From Conidiobolus incongruus B7586 (taxonomy: Eukaryota; Entomophthoromycota; Entomophthoromycetes; Entomophthorales; Conidiobolaceae): a DNA stretch of 15,433 nt. The DNA lies in NCBI GenBank assembly GCA_000697335.1, contig JNEM01008760.1, positions 1 through 15,433 of the forward strand, in the 5' to 3' direction. This document shows, piece after piece, positions 8,701 to 15,433 of the stretch. The position numbers and the translations under genes are program-made. Under the pieces are notes generated by a model that saw nothing but the letters and a program-made list of their open reading frames with translations, was not told where the DNA came from and ran no database searches. Positions within the stretch are counted from its first letter, which is position 1; the number at the start of each line of letters is the position of its first letter.

Positions 8701-8796
8701 TATTTGCTTTCTACTTTCTCCCTTACCTGTTTAGTTGGCTTTTTTCTTCTTTTTTTAGCCGACTAGATGGAACCTGGGTGATCACGAAAGCAAATA
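8701..8796 (+). other. structured module B
   Basis: The outer stem is TATTTGCTTTC (8701-8711) with GAAAGCAAATA (8786-8796), eleven perfect pairs. An inner stem TTACC (8723-8727) can pair with GGTGA (8777-8781). The central hairpin is TAGTTGGCT (8732-8740) with AGCCGACTA (8757-8765), nine pairs with one wobble and a 16-base loop of only T and C. The right outer arm overlaps the end of the shared TGATCACGA strand. Confidence 0.5.
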
Positions 8797-8818
8797 TGAT
8801 CTCTTTTTTTTTAACTAA

Positions 8819-8824
8819 AATAAA
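8819..8824 (+). promoter_or_regulatory. polyadenylation signal AATAAA
   Basis: AATAAA occurs 23 bases after module B, where sequence returns to AT-rich intergenic type. It is a reasonable 3' end for a transcript that contains the two modules. The motif alone is weak evidence in DNA this rich in A and T. Confidence 0.35.
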
Positions 8825-8829
8825 AAATA

Positions 8830-11800
8830 TTTTAAAATTATACCTTTGTTTCTCTACTATTTAATATTCATTTTTTTACTTTCGATATTACCTCTTTTAT
8901 CATGATTTATTTTATGATATCTTAATCATTTATATTGAGTCATATATGACTAGCAATTTATTATTCTCCTATATATGCCAAGTTTTTTTTGATATGATTT
9001 GGATTATTATATAATACTTCTATTATTATCTCATGTATACAAAATATTATTATTCTATATTTCAATTTACTAATATATAACAACATTCTTATAACATATT
9101 TTTAAAATAATATTCCTTCATATTGAATAATTATTATTTATTCATGTTTGAATTGATTACTAATATAAATATTTGGTATTTGAATATAAAAGCCAAGTAA
9201 TTTTCAATTATTGCACCCAGTCAATAAATATAAGATATAGATCACTAATTGTACATTATTGAATTATCTTACAAGTTAACACTTGCTTTGATATTGTATA
9301 TTTATTAAAATCAGTTTTAATGACACACATTTTTACATTGTTTCTTTCAATATTGTATAAAACCAATAAACCAATGAATATAATATAAAATACTATATTT
9401 TTAATATATAGGTATGTTATCAACTAATATCTAGGAATTTGAATAAATATTAGAGATTAATAAATGGTAATATTATACTAAAAATTATTACTCTGTATTT
9501 TTAATAATGGGAATTTTTTGTGATTAAAAATAAATAAATATTTTAATATATGATATATAAAAATAAATATATAATATAAATTTAATAGTTTCTTTTATTA
9601 TTAATAACTTTTTGTTATATTTTTAGCAAAGATTTACACTTAAAAAATAGTTTTTTTTATTAAAAATTAAAATTTAATATTTTATAAACCAATTAAATTT
9701 TCTTGTAGAAATTTTTTTTCTTATAAGCTAGTTTTTTAATTACTTAAAGCAATTATAATCACATAAGTTATAATCTAAAAAATATATTAAATGTGGTAGT
9801 TTTTTCTAGTTATTTTTAGTTAAAAAGTATTTTATAGCTTTAAATTTATATATTTTATAATTATTATATAAAGTAATAAGTTTTCTTAAATTATATTAAA
9901 AACACCAATTAAAAATACTTTTATTTAAAAAAATAATATAAAATTTATTATTAATTAAATTTTTTAAGAATTAAATAAGAATAGTATATACTATTATAAT
10001 TTATTATAATAATTAATATTTATTTATTAATAAAATATTTATTTAAAAAGATTTGTAAAAAAAGTTAATTTAACTTAATTTAATATTTTGATTTATATTT
10101 TAATAAAAGATTATATATAAAGATTTAAGATTCATTAATTATAATTATTTACTATAAAAACTTAAGTTTCTAATAATATTTTAGTAAGTTTTATTTAATA
10201 ATAACTATTTTAACTTTAAGCTTTAATTAATTTATAAGATATTTATTTTATATTTTATTTATTAATTTAAGTTTAAACTTTAATATATATAAAATACTTA
10301 GATAATTCTTTAATTGAAATAAAAAAAATACTTTTTAATATAATTTTTCACTTTATTAATAATTAAAAAAATAATAGTTGAAGTTAATTTTTTAAATTTT
10401 AATAGGTTTTAAATAATTTCTCTTTTAGTTTTAAAGTAATTTATTTAATGATAAATTGTTGATTTAAATAATATTTTATTACTAAAAGTTATTTGTAAAT
10501 TTTAAATAATTTTAAAAGGTTTATAGTTAAATTTTATTAATACTAAAATAAAAAACTTTTGATGATTACTATTTAATTTAAGCATAATTAAATTAAACAA
10601 CCAATTTTAAAAAATTAATTTTTTAATCAAAAAAATTATTATATATATATATATATTAAAAATATATAATTTCTATTAACTTTATATATATTTATTTATT
10701 TCAAACTAATAATATGTTTGAAAAATTAAAAAATAAAAAATTTCCTATTATTTTAAATTTAAGGTAATATAATCAATGAATTTGTTAGACAAGTTTAAAA
10801 ATAATTTACAATATTAAAATATCAAATTTCAAGTTTTTAGTTTTAATATAACAGATATTTTATAGATTTTATGAAAATTTAAATCATAGCTGTCAAGTAA
10901 GTCATCTTGATGATTTTTCAATAAGTATAACCATTAGGAAATGACACCAATCTTCAAGAATATATCATTGATATAACAAACTTGTGTTTATATTGTTTAT
11001 ATTATTTTATATTCTATTAAAATTAGAATTATATTAAATATTTTTGAATAAGATTTCAGGAACAATAATTATATAACCACTATTATAAATCTTCATTTTA
11101 CTTATCAATATTTATTATAAATAGCAAATATATTTTCTAACTTTTAGATTAAAAAACAACCATTGAATCACATTGTTGATTGCAATGATATTTTAACTAA
11201 CAATTGCAAAATTATTATAAAAAAATTTTGATTTGATCATGGTTCAAAATATTGTGATTCATAACCAGTATAATAATATTATTACTATAATCATATACTA
11301 TTAAACTTTATAATTAAATATATATCAATCAAAGCATTGGTTTTACAAATTTCAAAATTAACCAACAGGATATTATATACGAAGCAATGTTATCTGCTTT
11401 CAATGTTTGAATATTGATTAGTAATTGATATATATACTACTTAGTTCAAAATAGTTAATTAGCATTACAATTACTAAAAATATTTCAAATATCAAATACT
11501 AAGTTAAAAAAAATCAAAAAATTGAATATTTCAAAAATTGAAATTTTTCAACTGTGAAAATTTTCTAATTTTATCTTGGCAATCTAAGTAATCATATGCA
11601 TTTGTTCTAAATCATGATATTCCATTCTAATTATGATATTTAATTATCTTAAAACAGTTAGTTATGATTTATTTAATATATTATATTTTACATAATGAAA
11701 ATAATGATACTTTGCTAAATGTCAAGAAAAATAATTAATGACTGATCAATATAATCTAATTTTACCATATTTCAAATTCAGAATATCATAACAATATAAA

Positions 11801-12041
11801 AAATTAACTACTAATATATCGATAACTTGCTAGTACAAAAATGAAATATTTTGATCGAAAGGCAAATAAATAACTTTTATTAAATAGATTTAGAGAGTAT
11901 CTGGTATCATATTTGCCATTTATCAAATAAGATATTTTTATTCTATTGATGAAATGACTAGAATCTAATATCATCCAATACTTGTAATATTGATAGTTCC
12001 AGTATAATCAAATTAATCAATTATTAATATAAAACGTCATC
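8830..12041. other. AT-rich intergenic region, no gene seen
   Basis: About 3.2 kb without a convincing reading frame on either strand. It separates the bZIP transcript from the 3' end of the minus-strand kinase gene, so the flanking transcripts converge here. Composition is not uniform: a middle block of about 1.1 kb is much poorer in G and C (listed separately). No terminal inverted repeats, tRNA or rRNA were recognised. Confidence 0.6.
9541..10680. other. extreme AT block (about 10% GC)
   Basis: Hand counts over 60-base lines give about 3-10 G or C each, near 10% overall, against roughly 18-20% in other intergenic stretches such as that around 4150. It is dominated by short mixed A and T runs and includes an AT-dinucleotide run near 10638-10656. 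No coding potential is seen. It may be a nonfunctional decay zone, an origin-like or scaffold-attachment-like tract, or old organelle-derived DNA; nothing in the sequence decides between these. Confidence 0.45.
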
Positions 12042-13016
12042 TTAAAGTCTAGAATATTGAATGCCATCGCCTATTTCCTTACTGCTTATAATATCTCTTT
12101 TGAAATCAAGTTGAAGTACTAAATGCTGATTAAAATTATAGTTTTCAAAATAATCTTTTTTGACTATATTATATATGCCATGTCGTCTTAATCTTGGCAG
12201 GCAAAGCTCGTATGTAGGCATGAATCGTTTAACAAACTCAATCACTTGGTTACGATTTAATCCTTGCTTGTTTTTGACCTCTTGCTCAATTCTCCATTCA
12301 TAAACTGTGTTTAAATCTGCAACATCTAATTGTATGAAGCACCCCAGCTTATACCATATGCGATTGTAATGCTGGAGATACTCGTTGATTAGATGAATTT
12401 CTTTAAGGGGGTGGCTAGGGGTAATGAGAGGAGAAGATGAGAGTGCATTAGGTAATTGATAAATGCGTTGATTTTGGTAAGTGGAATAGAGTAACTCAAG
12501 TTCTTTTGGATCAAGAGAGCTAAAACCAACCATCCAACCTTCAAATAAAATAATATCAACTGGATCTTTTACAAGCTGCCATCGCTCGCGAGGCTCACGA
12601 TCACCTTTGCCACCCCTGTACGACTTATTGTATACAGGGATACTTACAGACCCAACAGTACCGGAGTTCAGTTTGTTGATCTGTTCAAGCGTATCGTTGA
12701 TCAATCCAATATCATGGGTACCTGGAGGACCACGACTTTGGTAAGTAAAGCAATCATTATGTTTGATCTTGAGATTTTCTAACTCGTCATATCCATAGTA
12801 AAAATCGTCAAGGGACATAGTAATTACTTTAAGGTGATTTGGACTCTTAGAGAGTTGCGTCAAGATTTGAGCAGCTAAGGTACTCTTTCCACTGCCCTGA
12901 GGGCCACAGATACCAACAATGAAGGGTAAATGATTGGGATAACTCTGTAGAAAGCTCCTGTATACATAATATTGTTTAATAATGAAGTCACAACTTTTTC
13001 TTAATTTAGCATTCAT
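12042..13016 (-). CDS. TDA10: D-glycerate 3-kinase/Tda10-like P-loop kinase
   Basis: A single exon of 324 residues from an ATG at 13016-13014. The fold belongs to the P-loop kinase group of plant glycerate kinase (GLYK, which makes 3-phosphoglycerate in photorespiration) and yeast Tda10/YGR205W, whose physiological substrate is less clear. Visible motifs: Walker A GPQGSGKS at residues 38-45; SLDDFY with the acidic pair at 70-71; RGPPGTHD at 95-102; PVYNKS at 127-132; GKGDR at 136-140; and FEGWMVGF from 158, the Walker B-like strand. YEWRIEQE and FVKRFMPTYELCLPRL in the last third match the lid and C-terminal part of Tda10. It has a loop near residues 183-205 rich in Ser and Pro and an extended C-terminus compared with yeast. 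The gene is divergent from the sterol reductase across a 1.8-kb spacer. Family is firm; the exact substrate is inferred. Confidence 0.9.
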   Translation of the reverse strand: MNAKLRKSCDFIIKQYYVYRSFLQSYPNHLPFIVGICGPQGSGKSTLAAQILTQLSKSPNHLKVITMSLDDFYYGYDELENLKIKHNDCFTYQSRGPPGTHDIGLINDTLEQINKLNSGTVGSVSIPVYNKSYRGGKGDREPRERWQLVKDPVDIILFEGWMVGFSSLDPKELELLYSTYQNQRIYQLPNALSSSPLITPSHPLKEIHLINEYLQHYNRIWYKLGCFIQLDVADLNTVYEWRIEQEVKNKQGLNRNQVIEFVKRFMPTYELCLPRLRRHGIYNIVKKDYFENYNFNQHLVLQLDFKRDIISSKEIGDGIQYSRL

Positions 13017-14781
13017 ATTTTTATATATACGAGATTATAAAATTGCTTAATCAGATTTGTTGTGTATTAAATTAATTTTGAATTTATTATGGTATTTTCT
13101 GTTCTCATTAATCAAACTCAATTTTAATAAAATTGTGAAATGTCATTACCATAAATGGCTATTTAAGTTTCCTTATTAATCTCGAGTTTTTTCTACTTAT
13201 ATACTTGGTTGGTATACTTTAAAAAGTATATTCAACAAGACAACTTTAATTATTTTATGTATATACTACTCTTAAGGGTTGTCGTTCTATATTTACATTA
13301 TTCCCCATTAATACGCCTAAAAATTGTATTTATTAATATTCATCTAAAAATTCTATATAGAATTTAAATTAGGCAAAAAACATTTGAGAATTTACGAAAA
13401 TACGTAACAATAAAAAATTTATATAACCAGCATTGCAATCTTATTTTGTGTTTATACTATTACCAACTTCAAGAATCATACTTTACCAATCTGAAATATC
13501 TACTTATCTATAATGTTATATAATTTTAAATTACTCATATATCAGATTCACATCAACATTAGTAGCTGATATTGATTCAAAGATAAAATCCATCATTTTC
13601 TAAAATTATCCAATAATTGATTGCTGATATATGATATAATTATGAGAAAATTATATATTATTACTAATTGAAATTATAAGGAAATAACCAATGATTAAGT
13701 TTACCCTTGGAATAATACTTAATTGCTTTTTGATTTTTCTTTCCATTTTAATTTTGTAAAGTGTATTGTGCATTTATATCAATAATCGCACTACTGTTTT
13801 TAATGTGATGATTTTAATTATATTAAAATACTATGATGTATTGATTATTGTTCTATTTTTATCAACGTTAATCTAAATAATGAATATATCTATAAATTAT
13901 AAGTGAAATTTAATTCTGCAAAACATTATTAACTAGAAATATTAATTTATTTCATTAATCATAAACATACCGCACAATAATTTATTAACTATAAGGTTTA
14001 ACAAAATTTATCATATTATTTCAAGCTGTATTAGATAATGTTAATTTTTACTCAAAGTACACTTGTATAATGTTTTGCGGCTATATCAAGTACTTGAACC
14101 TTAACAAGAATTTATCAAAAATACTAACCTTTAAATTAAAATTTAGATCATTCTATTCAATTATTGATTAAACAAAATTGAAAATTATTGTTGTCATCAA
14201 TTTTTTATATTTCAATTCATTAAAAATAATATTTATTATATTAGAGTAAGTGTATGTTAGCTTTTAGATTCACGTGAAAATTAATAAAATATAATTTTTG
14301 GTTATGTCATATATGATAAATATGGCCTTAAAATATAAACTCCAAAGCGTTAAATATAATATGGATCAAATGTTTTAAATTTGATGTGTATTTCTTAACA
14401 CTAATATATCCATTTTGTTGTTAAATCAGCTATATGATATGGCAAATATAACTGTAAACTGAATTAGTAAGATTATCCGAAAATATTTGTCTGGCCAATT
14501 CACATATTCCATTCTAACCATCGAAATAACAACGAAAATATATTTCAATGATCCAATTAAAACCATACTTGAGCATATATTAAATTGAACACATCAAATA
14601 ACAAACCCCCCTGAATTGTAATTAATCTAAATTTGGTAGATTGTTTCATTTAGAAAATTGCCAAAATCTACATCATCAAGTATTTAAACATTAGAGAGAT
14701 AATCTTTATCACTTGTTTCATCAACTAAGTAATAATTAACATTTAATAATACTAATTAGTTACTACAGTTAATATTTGAGG
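13017..14781. promoter_or_regulatory. AT-rich spacer between divergent genes
   Basis: This 1.8-kb region must contain the promoters of the minus-strand kinase and the plus-strand sterol reductase. No gene is seen. A perfect palindrome TTCACGTGAA (14269-14278) contains the E-box CACGTG. A short inverted repeat TATACTTT-AA-AAAGTATA lies at 13213-13230. The leader before 14782 has no clear TATA box. Confidence 0.5.
14271..14276. promoter_or_regulatory. E-box CACGTG in a 10-bp palindrome
   Basis: TTCACGTGAA is self-complementary. CACGTG is bound by bHLH proteins such as Cbf1 and, in related forms, by sterol-responsive SREBP factors. It lies 506 bases before the sterol reductase start and about 1.25 kb from the kinase start. 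It stands out in DNA this AT-rich, but a single site is weak evidence. Confidence 0.25.
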
Positions 14782-15433
14782 ATGGCCAAAGTATCATATC
14801 AGGCCCCATTATCCCACCATATTCACAGCATTTTAGTTGCTGTATTCAGAATCATTTGGTTTTTGGCCTTACCAGTAAGATTTGTCATTGGAATTAACTT
14901 GAGAATCATCTCTTTTTTAGGTGGACTCTTCAAGAAGTCTCCTCTTTATCCACCCTTCATTGAATTCGCTACCAACAACCAAACCATTGGTGTCTTGTTT
15001 GTTGCCTTGCCTGTCTCTTTTGTTTGGGATCTCTGGGTTAAGATTCGTAATTACTATGTCCAAGTATTTTTAGCTGCTCCCCTCTTACACGAAGAACGTG
15101 TCAAGAATGTCCAAAATCAAGTCAAGGCCTGGAATGCCAGGAACAGACCCAATCTTATGTGTACTGCTCGTCCTCCTTGGCAAACTATGTCTCTCCGTAC
15201 TGCCACTTTCAAGGATAACTGCACTCCTATCAATGTAGATCTTCATGATATTTTGTATGTTGACAAGGAAAGAGAAGTCGTTTGCGTTGAACCAATGGTT
15301 GATATGGGTCAACTCAGTCGTTATCTCTTACCTCTTGGTTACCAATTGGCTGTTTCTGTTGAAATGGATGATCTTACTGTTGGTGGACTTATCAATGGTG
15401 TTGGTATTCAAACCAACTCTCATATCTATGGTT
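14782..15433 (+). CDS. DHCR24: delta(24)-sterol reductase, DHCR24/seladin-1 type, 5' part (cut by window end)
   Basis: 217 residues are present and the frame is open to the window edge; human DHCR24 has 516. The enzyme is an FAD-dependent, NADPH-using ER membrane protein that reduces the C24 double bond of sterol side chains. Two hydrophobic stretches (about 17-47 and 68-86) precede the FAD-binding domain; the second aligns with the membrane helix of the human protein, so the first is an N-terminal extension. Matches in order: APLLHEERVKNVQNQVKAW (99-117), MCTARPPWQTMSLRT (126-140), DILYVDKEREVVCVEPMVDM (156-175) and EMDDLTVGGLINGVGI (194-209), then SHIYG. These correspond to APRLHEQRV, MCTGRPGW, VRVEPLVTMGQ and ELDDLTVGGLIMGTGI in human. 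The ATG at 14782 is the only sensible start, preceded by GAGG. Introns may follow beyond the edge. Confidence 0.92.
   Translation, partial: MAKVSYQAPLSHHIHSILVAVFRIIWFLALPVRFVIGINLRIISFLGGLFKKSPLYPPFIEFATNNQTIGVLFVALPVSFVWDLWVKIRNYYVQVFLAAPLLHEERVKNVQNQVKAWNARNRPNLMCTARPPWQTMSLRTATFKDNCTPINVDLHDILYVDKEREVVCVEPMVDMGQLSRYLLPLGYQLAVSVEMDDLTVGGLINGVGIQTNSHIYG

Larger units (their letters stand above)
8596..8812 (+). ncRNA. candidate structured RNA element made of two related modules
   Basis: Two adjacent modules share order and sequence. Each has a closing stem, then a pyrimidine strand (TACTTTCGTTCTCACCCG at 8625-8642; TACTTTCTCCCTTACCTG at 8712-8729), an inner hairpin, and a purine-rich strand (GGAACTTGATCTGATCACGA at 8656-8675; GGAACCTGGGTGATCACGA at 8769-8787). 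The inner hairpins differ in sequence but both pair, which looks like conserved structure. A T run ends the element at 8803-8812. It could be a structured 3' UTR exon of the bZIP mRNA or a separate RNA. I know of no named RNA family that fits. An alternative is duplicated protein-binding DNA. Confidence 0.4.

Noticed and set aside
8723-8790. U1 snRNA: CTTACCTG followed by GATCACGAAAG, like the U1 5' end and stem-loop I
   Set aside because: The 5' AUA is not there, the spacing and stem I pairing do not fit, and no later U1 stems or Sm site follow in order.
8776-8791. Hammerhead-like TGATCACGAAAGC
   Set aside because: There is no stem between a CUGANGA box and the GAAA box, so the catalytic core cannot form.
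8877-8894. Third copy of the TACTTTC....ACC strand
   Set aside because: TACTTTC and ACC match, but the GGAAC/TGATCACGA partner strand is absent and the site is in plain AT-rich DNA, so it is probably chance.
15085-15312. Antisense reading frame within the sterol reductase gene
   Set aside because: The opposite strand encodes clear DHCR24 motifs throughout this stretch.

Overview
The window looks like nuclear DNA from an AT-rich fungus, most likely an early-diverging lineage (Entomophthoromycotina, other Zoopagomycota or Mucoromycota) rather than a yeast or a mould of the Dikarya. The clues are short spliceosomal introns with TACTAAT/TACTAAC branch sites, a bZIP factor of the fungal CYS-3/MetR/Zip1 type, a Tda10-type kinase, and a DHCR24-type sterol reductase, which most Dikarya lack. 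The lineage is inferred; no sequence search was possible.

Layout. 1-300: tail of an LTR retrotransposon (end of the internal region, polypurine tract, 3' LTR). 303-626: an unrecognised membrane-protein ORF that starts against the LTR edge. 826-3891 (+): an INPP5F/hSac2-type phosphoinositide phosphatase in four exons. 3892-6880: AT-rich intergenic DNA. 6890-7230: promoter of the next gene, with a small GC-richer island, a CCAAT box and a TATA box. 7237-7974 (+): the 245-residue bZIP factor. 7975-8824: GC-richer, pyrimidine-rich sequence that codes for nothing convincing but has intron signals, hairpins, a structured element made of two related modules (8601-8698 and 8701-8796) and an AATAAA signal. 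8830-12041: intergenic DNA that includes a block of about 10% GC. 12042-13016 (-): a D-glycerate 3-kinase/Tda10-like P-loop kinase. 13017-14781: spacer shared with the divergent gene at 14782. 14782-15433 (+): the first 217 residues of a delta(24)-sterol reductase, cut by the window edge.

The genes do not form an operon or an obvious cluster. Their roles are separate: phosphoinositide turnover, transcription (possibly of sulfur assimilation genes), glycerate phosphorylation and sterol side-chain reduction.

The best candidate for something undescribed is the pair of RNA-like modules downstream of the bZIP stop codon. Both carry a closing stem, an inner hairpin that keeps pairing with different bases, and two shared strands: TACTTTC..(C/T)CT(C/T)ACC and GGAAC(C/T)TG..TGATCACGA. 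They lie between a consensus 3' splice site and a polyadenylation signal, so they may be a spliced 3' UTR element of the bZIP mRNA or a separate noncoding RNA.
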